From: Alcanivoracaceae bacterium
GTDB lineage: Bacteria; Pseudomonadota; Gammaproteobacteria; Pseudomonadales; Alcanivoracaceae
DNA: 64,000 nt
Reading direction: 5' to 3'
NCBI GenBank assembly: GCA_002706085.1
Contig: PAJO01000028.1
Span: 12,962 to 76,961, forward strand
Below are positions 1 through 8,501 of the stretch, piece by piece. Numbering within the stretch: the stretch's first letter is position 1; each line of letters opens with the position of its first letter. The notes below the pieces were generated by a model, which saw only the letters and a list, made by a program, of their open reading frames with translations, was not told where the DNA came from and made no database searches. The translations under genes were made by a program, and so were the position numbers.

Positions 1-74
1 GCGTCCCCTAGGGGAGTCGAACCCCTGTTACCGCCGTGAAAGGGCGGTGTCCTGGGCCACTAGACGAAGGGGAC
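1..74 (-). tRNA. tRNA-Glu (anticodon TTC)
   Basis: Read on the minus strand this is a full tRNA cloverleaf. The acceptor stem is GTCCCCT (74-68) paired with AGGGGAC (9-3), with discriminator G at 2 and the first C of an encoded CCA at 1; the rest of CCA lies outside the window. The anticodon arm CCGCC-CTTTCAC-GGCGG presents TTC, and the T arm carries GGTTCGA. It charges glutamate. It is nearly identical to the enterobacterial tRNA-Glu as I remember it. Confidence 0.97.
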
Positions 75-107
75 CCGGGCTTGACGTGGTGCGTCAAAGC
101 GGCGCGT

Positions 108-136
108 AGAATAGGTATCTGATGCCCCTTCGTCAA
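108..136 (-). promoter_or_regulatory. sigma-70 promoter of tRNA-Glu
   Basis: On the minus strand TTGACG (136-131) is followed by exactly 17 bases and TATTCT (113-108), a near-consensus -35/-10 pair. It lies about 34 bases before the mature tRNA. The leader also holds an inverted repeat TTGACG/CGTCAA at 81-97, which could be a processing stem. Confidence 0.8.
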
Positions 137-259
137 GGAAAAATTTTGTCCTTCCTCACCATTGACCCGAAAAAGTCACGCTGCTCTGATAATGGCGCGC
201 TATAACGACGAATCTTTCGTCAACTTGCTGAAAAAACGCTCATTTATCGGGAGAAATGC

Positions 260-919
260 ATGTCCATCAAGTTGTACGGGGCCGCTCTGTCGCCCTTTGT
301 CCGCAAAACCCGCGTTGCCCTGGCACTGAAAGGCATCGAGTACGAAGCCGTCCATGTGGACCCTGCCAACATCCCGGAAGGCTACGAAAAGATCAGCCCC
401 ATGAAACGTATTCCGGCGCTGGAGATTGATGGCCAGTACCTGGCCGATTCCGCCGCCATCTGTACCTGGCTGGAAACCACCCAACCAGAACCCGCACTCT
501 ACCCCAGCGATGCCATGGAACGTGGACGGGTGATCTGGTTTGAACGCTTTGTGGATTACGACCTGGCCATGCGCTGCACCTTCGCGGTGTTCCGTAACCG
601 GGTGGTGATGCGGCTCATGGGCAAGGAGTGCGACGAGGACAAGGTCCAGCACGCCCTGAGCACCACCATTCCCCCGCTGTTCGCCTATCTGGACAAGGAA
701 CTGGAAGGCCGTGACTACCTGGTGGGCAACAGCCTGACCGTCGCCGATATCGCCCTGGCCAGCCAGATGGTCAACTTCAAGCACGGTGGCGAACAGATTG
801 ATGCCAACACCTACCCCAACCTGGCCGCCCACACCGAGCGCATGCACGCGCTGGCACCTTTCGCCCAAACCATTGAGAAAGAGTCAGGGTTTATTCAGAA
901 GGCGCTGGGAAGTCAGTGA
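260..919 (+). CDS. glutathione S-transferase family protein
   Basis: 219-aa cytosolic GST. The N-terminal thioredoxin-like domain (about 1-80) starts with LYGAALSPFVRKTR; Ser11 is in the usual place of the catalytic Ser/Tyr. The GSH-binding cis-Pro segment IPALEIDG and the ES-type motif DSAAI follow. The C-terminal all-helical domain (about 90-210) contains LVGNSLTVADIALAS, the N-capping box of GSTs. It should conjugate or reduce substrates with glutathione; the substrate is unknown. The ATG has a GGGAG-type ribosome site 6 bases upstream. Its TGA stop lies inside the first unit of a 7-nt repeat array. Confidence 0.9.
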   Translation: MSIKLYGAALSPFVRKTRVALALKGIEYEAVHVDPANIPEGYEKISPMKRIPALEIDGQYLADSAAICTWLETTQPEPALYPSDAMERGRVIWFERFVDYDLAMRCTFAVFRNRVVMRLMGKECDEDKVQHALSTTIPPLFAYLDKELEGRDYLVGNSLTVADIALASQMVNFKHGGEQIDANTYPNLAAHTERMHALAPFAQTIEKESGFIQKALGSQ

Positions 920-1073
920 ACAGTTCACAGTGAAGAGTGAAGAGTGAACAGCGCGCGTTCAGCGCGGCAGGTTCCAAAACGCATGAGGCCGCGCCCATTC
1001 TCCGGGCGCGGCCTCATGCGTTTTGGAGCAGAAAGCCCCATCCGCGACACTACTAACTATTCACTGTTCACGG
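914..1073. repeat. heptad-repeat bracketed intergenic element, copy 1
   Basis: Left arm 914-951 has five 7-mers of the form (C/G)AGT(G/T)(A/C)A and begins in the last codons of the upstream gene. Right arm 1053-1073 carries the same motif inverted (TTCACTG at 1060-1066) and encodes the last residues and TAG stop of the convergent gene. A perfect 24-bp hairpin lies between the arms. Copy 2 at 4889-5133 shares arms and core. Confidence 0.8.
973..1027. terminator. bidirectional terminator-like hairpin, 24-bp perfect stem
   Basis: Bases 973-996 are the exact reverse complement of 1004-1027, with a 7-base loop ATTCTCC. The stem ends in CCAAAA/TTTTGG, giving short A and T tracts on both sides. It separates the convergent GST and GDYXXLXY genes, so it probably ends both transcripts. 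Confidence 0.7.
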
Positions 1074-1557
1074 AAACTAGGGCAGCGCGTCCATTTGGCG
1101 CCACCCTTACCACCGCAACAGCGGTGTGGCGGAGTTGCTTTTCCAGGGCCAGGGCTTTTTCCTTGGGGGCGAACAGGGCTTCAATGCCGAAGGTGACTCG
1201 GCTGCCGCTGCGCCAGGGACGGCTGGTGACCCGCCCGCGCAGAAACACCCCGCTTTCCGGCCTACTCGCCTGAGTCGGTTGTGGGTCCCAGAGGTCACCG
1301 TTGCGGACCAGCGGGACATACACCACATCACCGGGGCGAAAGTCAGCGGATTCTCCTGGCTCTATGGTGTTGAAGTCGTAATGCAAGCGGGCGTAATTAC
1401 CGCGAAACAGGTCGCGGGGATCCACCGGGCGCGTTTTCAGTCGCACCTCCTCACCCAGCCACAGGGGATAAAAGCCGTTCACCCAGACACCGGCCATGAC
1501 CACCAGCTGGAACAGGATCACCGCCGCAAAGGCGAATTTGCGCTGCCGGTTATTCAT
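1057..1557 (-). CDS. GDYXXLXY domain membrane-anchored protein
   Basis: 166 aa from the ATG at 1557 (MNNRQRKFAF). One N-terminal membrane segment (about residues 7-26, FAAVILFQLVVMAGVWV) precedes a mostly beta periplasmic domain with the family signature as GNYARLHY (about residue 60). Function is not established. Such proteins are typically encoded next to DUF2157 membrane proteins, as here: the start overlaps the end of the upstream DUF2157 gene by 8 bases. The final residues VNSE and the TAG stop are written by an intergenic heptad repeat, so the C-terminus may have been replaced by repeat insertion. Confidence 0.8.
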   Translation of the reverse strand: MNNRQRKFAFAAVILFQLVVMAGVWVNGFYPLWLGEEVRLKTRPVDPRDLFRGNYARLHYDFNTIEPGESADFRPGDVVYVPLVRNGDLWDPQPTQASRPESGVFLRGRVTSRPWRSGSRVTFGIEALFAPKEKALALEKQLRHTAVAVVRVAPNGRAALVSVNSE

Positions 1558-2848
1558 GGCCAGCCCCTCCCTGCCGATCTCGCCAGTAGTGGGCGGCCAG
1601 GAACAGAATGCCGGCCGCCAGCAGGAACAACACCGAGCCCCCCACGTAATCACCCACCAGATCCACGTAGCGCATCATCCCCAGCACCAACAGCAGCGCC
1701 ACCCCGCTGTAGAAATACTGGCTGAGCCCCTTGAGCAACCCCTGCTGCACCAGCACGATGGCCGAGCCCAGCACCAGCAGATTGACCAGCACCGTCACCG
1801 GGACAGCCATGGCCTCGTTGCTTCCTCCATGCAACAGCACCATGACCACTGGCAGCCCCATCACCAACCCACGGGATAACGGGTGAGCCGAACGGTTACG
1901 CAGGGCCAGCCAGGCCGCCGGGATGGCAGCCAGCAAGCCCATCCACAACCCCGGATCCATTACGCTCTCCAACTCTTTCAGGTACCCCTCACAGAACTCG
2001 GTGAAGGTAAACGGCAGCAACAAGAGTAGATAACCCCGCAGCGCCCACAATGACAACAGCGTGGCGGTTCGGCGCAGATACACCGAGGTCGTAACCGAGA
2101 GTCGGTGCCCGGCCATGAAGATCAGTGCCAACAGTCCCATGTTCAGGGTCAGGTGGCCGGCCTCGATATCCGGTCGCCAGGGGTAACCGTAGGCCCAACC
2201 CAACAAGACATTCAGCCAGGTCACCGCCGCCGCCACGGTAACAATCATCAGCCCCGCAGAACATGCCATCCGAGCCACCGCAACACTGCACCCCAGGAAC
2301 AGCACCATGGCCCAAGGTGGGCTGAACTGGCCCTCGGCCATCAACCAGAACAGGGCCAGTGCCAGCATCAACAGGGTAATCACACGGCTGCGGGTCAAGA
2401 GCGCCATGGGCGCCACACCCAGCGCCCACACCAACAGGCCATCCGGGAAGTGCTCTCCCAAGTGGTAAATCTGCGCGATCAGCATGATCGACGCCCCGTA
2501 ACTGATACTCCCGACAAACAGCCAGCCAATGCCGCTGCCATCACGCAGGAAATGCCGCACCCCAATACCGTTCAGCACCAGGGTTGTCGCCACCAGGCCC
2601 AGCATGCGCACCGCGCGGGGGATTTCCTCCCAGTTGGCCGACACCAGCAGCATCATGGCCATGCCGGCAAACAACAGCGCCACGCCCACCAGTACCTTGT
2701 AGGCCAGCGAGCCATCGCTGACATCCTCCAGACTGGTGCCGTAGCGCGCCAGTATCCGCTCGCCCTGCTCCGCACTGATGTCCCCGTCATCCACCCATTG
2801 GCGACATTCACTGCGCAGCTCCCGGCGCAATAATCCAAGCAGTTGCAT
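1550..2848 (-). CDS. DUF2157 multi-pass membrane protein
   Basis: 432 aa. A soluble N-terminus (about 1-45, with DISAEQGERILARYG, typical of DUF2157) is followed by about eleven hydrophobic segments across the rest of the chain, for example VLVGVALLFAGMAMMLLVSA. It should be an inner-membrane protein of unknown role. It is cotranscribed with the downstream GDYXXLXY gene (8-base overlap). No catalytic motif is visible. Confidence 0.75.
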   Translation of the reverse strand: MQLLGLLRRELRSECRQWVDDGDISAEQGERILARYGTSLEDVSDGSLAYKVLVGVALLFAGMAMMLLVSANWEEIPRAVRMLGLVATTLVLNGIGVRHFLRDGSGIGWLFVGSISYGASIMLIAQIYHLGEHFPDGLLVWALGVAPMALLTRSRVITLLMLALALFWLMAEGQFSPPWAMVLFLGCSVAVARMACSAGLMIVTVAAAVTWLNVLLGWAYGYPWRPDIEAGHLTLNMGLLALIFMAGHRLSVTTSVYLRRTATLLSLWALRGYLLLLLPFTFTEFCEGYLKELESVMDPGLWMGLLAAIPAAWLALRNRSAHPLSRGLVMGLPVVMVLLHGGSNEAMAVPVTVLVNLLVLGSAIVLVQQGLLKGLSQYFYSGVALLLVLGMMRYVDLVGDYVGGSVLFLLAAGILFLAAHYWRDRQGGAGHE

Positions 2849-3171
2849 GAATCAGTCCTGTGTCTTTTTTTCGATAAGACCGCAGCACAAAGGGAAACGC
2901 AATGGAGGGGTGTTACGGGGTGTTTGCTTGGGTGTTCAATAGAGAGACGCTTCCCGCAACCCGCTTTGCGCTAGAAAGCCTCGACACCAAGGCCGAACAG
3001 AGGGAACAAGAACGTAGGGCGGAAATCGGCGAAGGCCGATCTCGGCCGGTGCACTAACCTTGTTAGATTCGAACAGCGTTCTGAGGATCCTTGCCTCGCT
3101 GAGACGAGGATCACCATGCAGGCCGTGTCTTGCACAGGCTTTGGAATCTATACCTCGCTTGGGCTCGGTTC

Positions 3172-3194
3172 GCTATGCGAGCATAGCTCCTACC
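3172..3194 (-). repeat. REP-like palindrome
   Basis: On the minus strand it reads GGTAGGAGCTATGCTCGCATAGC, with core GCTATGC-GA-GCATAGC at 3172-3187. The site at 54354-54377 matches it closely (GTAGGAGC, then CATGCTCGCATG, then GCGATCC). The GTAGGAGC head resembles pseudomonad REP sequences. Confidence 0.65.
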
Positions 3195-3256
3195 GGGTGC
3201 ACAGGTTATTTATTGGCGCCGAACTCAACGATCTGGAAGGCGTTTCCGTTCTTCTC

Positions 3257-3282
3257 AAAACCCTGGAACTATTTTGGGTTTT
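3257..3282 (-). terminator. terminator-like hairpin after the RimK-like gene
   Basis: AAAACCC (3257-3263) pairs with GGGTTTT (3276-3282) across a 12-base loop, about 33 bases past the stop of the minus-strand RimK-like gene. The U tract is short, so the call is moderate. Confidence 0.45.
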
Positions 3283-3314
3283 GCCCTTCCTTGTAGCTCA
3301 CAGCTGATTACTAC

Positions 3315-4802
3315 TTACACCGGCAGGCCGAGGCGTTTGGCTTCCAGACGGCGAAGGAATTCGAGCATGACCTGGCGATAGAGATCTTCACCCAGCCATG
3401 CATCTTCCACCCCGGCATCGATGTTGGGGTTATCGTTGACTTCAATGACCACCACCTCGTCACCGGACTGTTTCAGGTCCACGCCATACAGGCCATTACC
3501 CATCAGGCGAGCGGCTTTCAGGGCGGTTTTCAGCACCTTGGCCGGGACTTCCTGTACGGGCAGGGTTCGGCTGTTACCTGAGGTCGTCTTGCCACTGCTC
3601 TGGTGGTGATAAATCTGCCAGTGCCCCTTGCTCATGAAATACTGACAGGCGAACAACGGGCGATTGTTGAGCACACCAATGCGCCAATCATAGTCGGTGT
3701 ACATAAAGGCCTGCGCCAGCACCACGGATGACTGTTTCAGGTACTGTGCCAGCGCCTTTACCAGCTCTTCGCGGGTCGCCACCTTGGAGATGCCACGGGA
3801 GAAGCTGCCATCCGGAATTTTCAGCACCATGGGCAGATTCAACTCATCGATCAGCCGATCTACCTGCTCATCATCATCGCTGAAGATAAACGCTGTCGGC
3901 GGCACCGGCACATTGTTTGCGTGCATCAGCTCGGCCAGATAAATCTTGTTGGTACAGCGGAGAATCGAGCCGGGGTCATCAATCACCACCATGCTTTCCT
4001 GTTCGGCCTTGCGGGCAAACTGGTAGGTGTGGTGATCCAACGCCGTGGTCTCACGGATAAACAACCCATCGTATTCGCCCAACCGGGTGTAGGCATCACG
4101 GCCAACCAGATCCACGCGGATGCCCAACTGCCGGCCGGCTTTCACGAAGCGTTTCAGGGCCGTCTTGTTGCTGGGCGGCAGGGCTTCCTGGTCGTTGACC
4201 AGCAGGGCCAGTTCATAACGGTCGCTGCGACGGCGACGGGGGCTGCGCCAAACCCGCTCGTTAAACTGCTCCAGCGCCTGGGCAAAACGGTCTTCCTGCT
4301 CGCCTTTGAGCTGTTTCAGTGTCAGCGGTTTCAGTGCTTCGATGGCCCAGTTTTCGCGGCGTCGGAATTCCACTTTCAATAGCGGGCAAGGCAGCTGGTC
4401 AAAAATCTGCCGGCCCAGTTCCCCCAGGCCTTCCTGATCGGTCTGGCCAAAGAACAGCAGCAGGCTGAAATGGTCCGAACCACCGCCCTTGCGCTTCATG
4501 GCCTTGTCGAGCGCCGTCTCGAACTGCTCAAAATGCAGCCCGTACAGCGCCTTGCGGCTCAGGTCATTCACAGTGCGTACCGACGGCATCACCCGCTGAC
4601 CACGGGCTTCCGCCAGCAACGAGCAATAGTAACCTGGGCTCAAATACTTGTAGCTACGGCACAGGTTGATGACCTGCACCTTCTTGTCGGTACACACCGG
4701 CTGCTGCGCCTGCAGATACTCCTTGGCAGACAACAGATGACGAGCCGGATAATACGCTGCCCAGTCCGCGGGATCGTCGACAAGAATGATGACCTGACTC
4801 AT
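3315..4802 (-). CDS. RimK-like ATP-grasp family protein with RLAN N-terminal domain
   Basis: 495 aa from the ATG at 4802 (MSQVIILVDD); an upstream TTG at 4817 is less likely. The N-terminal half (about 1-190) resembles the RLAN domain. The C-terminal half (about 280-480) is an ATP-grasp ligase: nucleotide-contact stretch LPMVLKIPDGSFSRGISKV, then YDWRIGVLNNRP and the metal-binding VIEVNDNPNI. RimK relatives ligate amino acids, often glutamate, to proteins or small molecules; the substrate here is unknown. It stands alone, and its 3' end abuts a heptad-type repeat. Confidence 0.8.
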   Translation of the reverse strand: MSQVIILVDDPADWAAYYPARHLLSAKEYLQAQQPVCTDKKVQVINLCRSYKYLSPGYYCSLLAEARGQRVMPSVRTVNDLSRKALYGLHFEQFETALDKAMKRKGGGSDHFSLLLFFGQTDQEGLGELGRQIFDQLPCPLLKVEFRRRENWAIEALKPLTLKQLKGEQEDRFAQALEQFNERVWRSPRRRRSDRYELALLVNDQEALPPSNKTALKRFVKAGRQLGIRVDLVGRDAYTRLGEYDGLFIRETTALDHHTYQFARKAEQESMVVIDDPGSILRCTNKIYLAELMHANNVPVPPTAFIFSDDDEQVDRLIDELNLPMVLKIPDGSFSRGISKVATREELVKALAQYLKQSSVVLAQAFMYTDYDWRIGVLNNRPLFACQYFMSKGHWQIYHHQSSGKTTSGNSRTLPVQEVPAKVLKTALKAARLMGNGLYGVDLKQSGDEVVVIEVNDNPNIDAGVEDAWLGEDLYRQVMLEFLRRLEAKRLGLPV

Positions 4803-4888
4803 GAAAAGCCCTGACAAAAGGGGCGCCGCGACAGGGCGCCGATAGCCGCGAATTTAGGGCCTTTGGGAGGGGGCTTGCAAGGGAAAAT

Positions 4889-5133
4889 TAACAGTTAACA
4901 GTGAATAGTTAACAGCGTCGCGGAATAGCCAAGAGCCAGCCTGAAAGCATGACGCCGCGTCCATACTCTGGCCTTGGTTTTAAGGGCACATAGCGCAGCA
5001 TTAGGCGGAGACCAAACCCGTGGCCGATTCAGCTCCCTGAACGCAAAAGGCCGCACCTACTCCCCGGCGCGGCCTCCCTCATCGCCGCCAGAACACCCCC
5101 GACCGCGAACTATTCACTGTTAACTATTCACTG
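4889..5133. repeat. heptad-repeat bracketed intergenic element, copy 2
   Basis: Left arm 4892-4915 is CAGTTAA-CAGTGAA-TAGTTAA-CAG. Right arm 5113-5133 holds the same 7-mers inverted and supplies the stop codon of ccmE (5124-5126). A core hairpin AGGCCGC/GCGGCCT near 5047-5075 resembles the perfect hairpin of copy 1. CAGTGAATAGTTAA contains TGA, TAG and TAA in the three different frames. The 321-bp gap 4803-5123 holds no other gene. Confidence 0.75.
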
Positions 5134-5579
5134 CTTTTCTGCGCCCCCGGATGCCCCGCCTTCTCCAGCGCATCCTGCACTTCCGGGGGCATGTAGGTTT
5201 CGTCGTGTTTGGCCAGGACTTCTTCGGCCTCAAAGCGTTCACGGCTGATCAGGGTGCCGTTGGCGACGATGCCCTGGCCCTCACGGAACAGGTCGGGCAG
5301 GATGCCCTGGTAGTGCACCGTGAAGCTGCCCTTGCCGTCGGTGATGTCAAAACTCACGTCCAGGGTCTCTTCATTGCGCACGACAGACCCCGCTTCCACC
5401 AGCCCGCCCACTCGCATCTGGGTATTCAGGGGCGCTTCGCCAGAGGCGACCTGCTGGGGAGTGTAGAACAGGTTGATGTTCTGACGCAGGGCGTAAAACA
5501 TCAGGCCCACCGCAATGGCCAGTCCAACCAGCACGGCCAGGACCAGAAGCAGGCGTTGTTTACGTACGGGATTCATCAT
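5124..5579 (-). CDS. ccmE: cytochrome c maturation heme chaperone CcmE
   Basis: 151 aa. A short cytoplasmic tail, one membrane anchor (about 10-29) and a periplasmic OB-fold. The heme-attachment motif is H125-D-E-T-Y129, His125 being the residue that covalently binds heme. It receives heme from CcmABCD and passes it to the CcmF/H ligase. It is the last gene of the ccmABCDE run, starting just after ccmD. The C-terminal SSE and TAG stop come from an intergenic heptad repeat. No ccmF follows. Confidence 0.96.
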   Translation of the reverse strand: MMNPVRKQRLLLVLAVLVGLAIAVGLMFYALRQNINLFYTPQQVASGEAPLNTQMRVGGLVEAGSVVRNEETLDVSFDITDGKGSFTVHYQGILPDLFREGQGIVANGTLISRERFEAEEVLAKHDETYMPPEVQDALEKAGHPGAQKSSE

Positions 5580-5766
5580 TTACCTCGGCATCCAGTTCGG
5601 CGCGGCGCTGCTGCCGTGCCAGGGTTTGGCGCACCTGTCCCTGTCCGCGAAGGGCCAGCACCATGCTGGCAATAATCAGGAACGCACTGATTCCGTAAGC
5701 GCTCCAGACATAAAAACCGTGTTTACCCATGGCCAGGAAATCGGCAAAGGATTCAAATGCCATCAT
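5560..5766 (-). CDS. ccmD: heme exporter subunit CcmD
   Basis: 68-aa single-span membrane protein ([20 protein letters not shown], then a hydrophobic helix about 20-40 and a basic, charged tail). CcmD stabilises the CcmABC-CcmE complex and is needed for release of holo-CcmE. The start codons overlap the ccmC stop in the string ATGATGA (5766-5760), so translation is coupled. The 3' end overlaps the start of ccmE by about 20 bases. Its length is typical of the family. Confidence 0.9.
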   Translation of the reverse strand: MMAFESFADFLAMGKHGFYVWSAYGISAFLIIASMVLALRGQGQVRQTLARQQRRAELDAEVNDESRT

Positions 5767-6530
5767 CGCTCTCCTTTCTCCGGCCGGGTCACCAGTTTGG
5801 CCACCCATTTGCTGCGTCGCTCGCGCCACATCACCTCGGTGCGGGCACGCATCAACACATTCACGGCATACAACAGCCACAGGCCCAGCATGCTGATCAG
5901 CAGCGGGTACTTCATGGCCGGGTTGATGGTGGATTCGCCAAACAGCTTGAGCGTTGATCCCTGATGCAGGGTCTGCACCCACTCCACGGAATACTTCACG
6001 ATGATCACGTTGATCACCCCCACCATGGCCAGCAAGCCCGCCGCCCGGGCGGCCTGCCGTGGGTCGCGGATCACATTCTGCAGGGCAATCACGCCGACAT
6101 ACATGAACAGCAGAATCAGCATGGAGGTCATGCGCGCATCCCACTGCCAATAGGTGCCCCAGGTGGGTTTGCCCCACAGCGCGCCGGTGACCAGTGAAAT
6201 AGCGGCCAGCGCCGCACCAAACGGGGCAATGGCCTTGAGCATCACTTCTGCCATCTTCATGCGCCAGACCACCGCCACCAGGCCGGCCACGCCCAGCGCC
6301 ATGTAACCCATCAACGCACCACTGGATGCCGGCACATGGATGAAAATGATGCGATAGCTGTTGCCCTGCTGGTAGTCACTGGGGGCAAAGCCCAACCCCC
6401 ACACCAGGCCAGTGAGCAACGTCACCAGTGCGATCGGCGTGAGCCACGGCAACACCAAGGAGCTGAAGGTATAGAAATAGCGCGGGGATCCCAGCATGTG
6501 GTACCAGCGCTTGATCGTTTGCCAAACCAT
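5763..6530 (-). CDS. ccmC: heme exporter/handling protein CcmC
   Basis: 255 aa with six membrane segments. The heme-handling tryptophan-rich motif is visible as WGTYWQWDARMTS (about 125-137), and a conserved periplasmic His lies in IIFIHVPASSG (about 61-71). CcmC loads heme onto CcmE. It directly abuts ccmB (next base) and overlaps ccmD. Confidence 0.96.
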   Translation of the reverse strand: MVWQTIKRWYHMLGSPRYFYTFSSLVLPWLTPIALVTLLTGLVWGLGFAPSDYQQGNSYRIIFIHVPASSGALMGYMALGVAGLVAVVWRMKMAEVMLKAIAPFGAALAAISLVTGALWGKPTWGTYWQWDARMTSMLILLFMYVGVIALQNVIRDPRQAARAAGLLAMVGVINVIIVKYSVEWVQTLHQGSTLKLFGESTINPAMKYPLLISMLGLWLLYAVNVLMRARTEVMWRERRSKWVAKLVTRPEKGER

Positions 6531-7199
6531 TTAGTTACCCGAACTGATTTTGAGACCAGCCGATACGGCCAGTGGACCCAGGCTGGCTGTCAGCGCCAGC
6601 AAGGCACCCAGAATGGCCAGAATGCCGTTGACCGCGCCACCTTCCGCTGCCGCACGGATGACCCCGGCACCGAAAATCAGCACCGGAATGTACAGCGGCA
6701 ACACCAGTACCGCCAGCAGTATCCCGCCTCGATTCAACCCCACTGTCAGGGCTGCCCCGATGGCGCCAATAATGGTCAGTGCCGGCGTCCCCAGCAGCAG
6801 GCTGAGCATCACCGTGCCCAGCACCGCATTGGGCAATTGCAGCATATGCGCCAACACCGGCGATACCAGCACCAGCGGCAGGCCGGTCAGCAACCAGTGC
6901 GCGAGCAGCTTGGCAGTCACCGGCACCACGGCCATCACCGGCGCGGTGAGCAACAGTTCCAGCACACCGCTTTCCTGGTCGCGACGGAACAGGCCATCCA
7001 GCGACAACATCACTGCCAGCAGCGCCGCCACCCAAAGTACACCGGGGGCAATCACCGCCAGCACCTCGGGCTTGGGTGAGATTGCCAGTGGAAACAGGCT
7101 GATCACCATGACAAAGAAGAACAACGGGTTGATCATCTCCGCCGGACTACGCCACAGCACCAGCAATTCCCGCTTCAGGGCCGCGCCAAAGGCACTCAT
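6531..7199 (-). CDS. ccmB: heme ABC exporter permease CcmB
   Basis: 222-aa ABC permease with six hydrophobic segments, beginning MSAFGAALKRELLVLWRSP and containing RRDQESGVLELLLTAP, typical of CcmB. With CcmA it forms the ABC transporter that uses ATP to release heme-loaded CcmE. The start overlaps the ccmA stop by 4 bases. Confidence 0.96.
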   Translation of the reverse strand: MSAFGAALKRELLVLWRSPAEMINPLFFFVMVISLFPLAISPKPEVLAVIAPGVLWVAALLAVMLSLDGLFRRDQESGVLELLLTAPVMAVVPVTAKLLAHWLLTGLPLVLVSPVLAHMLQLPNAVLGTVMLSLLLGTPALTIIGAIGAALTVGLNRGGILLAVLVLPLYIPVLIFGAGVIRAAAEGGAVNGILAILGALLALTASLGPLAVSAGLKISSGN

Positions 7200-7813
7200 G
7201 AGAGCACCTCGGCGCGACCTTTGGCCAGATGCAGACGACGGACGCCCTCACCGACCTGATGGTGTGATGTGTAGATCACCAGGGTGCCCGCCTCCGCCGC
7301 CTGCTGGATCCGCGCATCCAGTTGCGCAACACCGTCCTGGTCAATGGCAGTGTAGGGTTCATCCAGCACCCACACAGCCTTGGGCGCCAACCACAATCGG
7401 GCCAGCGCAATACGCCGCTTTTGCCCGGCAGAAAGGTGCGCTGCAGGAACGTCTTCAAACCCCTGCAAACCAACGGCTTTCAGGCCCGCCATGGCATCGC
7501 CGCCCTGGGCATTCAAGGCACAGGCGTAATCGAGGTTCTCCAGGGGGGACAGCTCTTCACGGACCCCCGGTTGGTGGCCCAGATACAATAACTCACGCTG
7601 CCAGTCCGGCTGCCACCAGTGACGCCCACCGTCGTAAAAGCCATGCAGGCCAACCAGAATCCGCAACAGGGTGGTTTTCCCTGCGCCATTGGCACCGGTA
7701 ATCTGCCAGATTTCACCGGCCCGGGCGGTCAGGCTGAGACCACGAAACAGCACGCGATCATCACGTTCGCAGTGCAATTGTTCCAGTGTCAGTCGAGTAT
7801 CGGCGTCGGACAA
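7196..7813 (-). CDS. ccmA: heme ABC exporter ATP-binding protein CcmA
   Basis: 205 aa using a TTG start at 7813 preceded by CAGGGAG at 7-base spacing. The open frame extends to 8017, but that part overlaps the divergent blc promoter and gene and does not look like CcmA. Walker A GANGAGKTT, ABC signature LSAGQKRR and Walker B AVWVLDEP are all intact. First gene of ccmABCDE. Energises release of CcmE-heme. Confidence 0.93.
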   Translation of the reverse strand: MSDADTRLTLEQLHCERDDRVLFRGLSLTARAGEIWQITGANGAGKTTLLRILVGLHGFYDGGRHWWQPDWQRELLYLGHQPGVREELSPLENLDYACALNAQGGDAMAGLKAVGLQGFEDVPAAHLSAGQKRRIALARLWLAPKAVWVLDEPYTAIDQDGVAQLDARIQQAAEAGTLVIYTSHHQVGEGVRRLHLAKGRAEVLS

Positions 7814-7922
7814 AATCGGGCTCCCTGAATCAGCGCCGGAGTATATCACGGCCAATTTGTGTGGGCTTGATACCAACGGCCACACCCCGCATTCTGAGAA
7901 CACCTGATTTCTGGAGACTGGA

Positions 7923-8501
7923 ATGAAACACCCTGTCGCTGCCCTGCTACCCCTTGTTGCCACCTTGCTGCTCAGCGCCTGCGGCGGCCAGGAGAAACCT
8001 CTGGCCACCGTCGACAAGGTGGATTTGCAGCGCTATGCCGGAACCTGGTACGAGATTGCCCGCCTGCCCCAGTGGTTCCAGCGTGGCTGCTACGATTCCA
8101 CCGCCACCTACAGTCTCAACGACGACGGCACCGTGAAGGTCATCAACCGCTGTCAGCGGGAGGGCGAACAAACCAGCGAAGCGGAAGGCACTGCCCGGGT
8201 GGTACCTGGCTCTGACAATGCCAAATTGAAGGTGCGATTCGATAACTGGGTATCACGACTGATCCCCACCATCACCGAAGGCAACTACTGGATTATTGCC
8301 CTGGACAAGGATTACCAGACCGTGGTGATCGGCGAACCCAGCCGGGAATACCTGTGGATTCTGGCGCGCCAGTCTGAACTGCCCGAAGACCAGTATCAGG
8401 CGCTGGTGCAGGTTGCCCAAGAGAAAGGGTTCCCGGTCGAAGAACTGCAGCGTAACCGACAGCTGCGCCCTGAAACAGCAGCACCGGACGGCAGCGAATG
8501 A
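7923..8501 (+). CDS. blc: outer-membrane lipocalin Blc
   Basis: 192 aa. A lipoprotein signal ends in the lipobox LLSAC (Cys20). The lipocalin motif GTWYEIARLPQWFQRGC follows at about 42-58, then INRC and the late-barrel segment EYLWILAR. It probably binds lysophospholipids or fatty acids at the outer membrane. Divergent from ccmA. The last codon and stop overlap the next gene as ATGA. Confidence 0.9.
   Translation: MKHPVAALLPLVATLLLSACGGQEKPLATVDKVDLQRYAGTWYEIARLPQWFQRGCYDSTATYSLNDDGTVKVINRCQREGEQTSEAEGTARVVPGSDNAKLKVRFDNWVSRLIPTITEGNYWIIALDKDYQTVVIGEPSREYLWILARQSELPEDQYQALVQVAQEKGFPVEELQRNRQLRPETAAPDGSE

Larger units (their letters stand above)
2849..3314. other. 466-bp intergenic region
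   Basis: No convincing gene. Short open frames here lack ribosome sites and overlap repeats. The region carries a REP-like palindrome (3172-3194), a terminator-like hairpin (3257-3282) and an AGCTGTGAGCT-type repeat touching the stop of the RimK-like gene (about 3295-3312). The part nearest 2849 should hold the DUF2157 promoter, but no strong -35/-10 pair stands out. Confidence 0.6.

Noticed and set aside
944-1273. Open frame across the gst-GDYXXLXY gap
   Set aside because: It is built from the heptad repeats and the perfect hairpin; no ribosome site and no homology.
7814-8017. N-terminal extension of CcmA
   Set aside because: The extra 68 codons run through the blc promoter and start in the blc signal region. 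The TTG at 7813 has a good ribosome site and gives the normal CcmA length.
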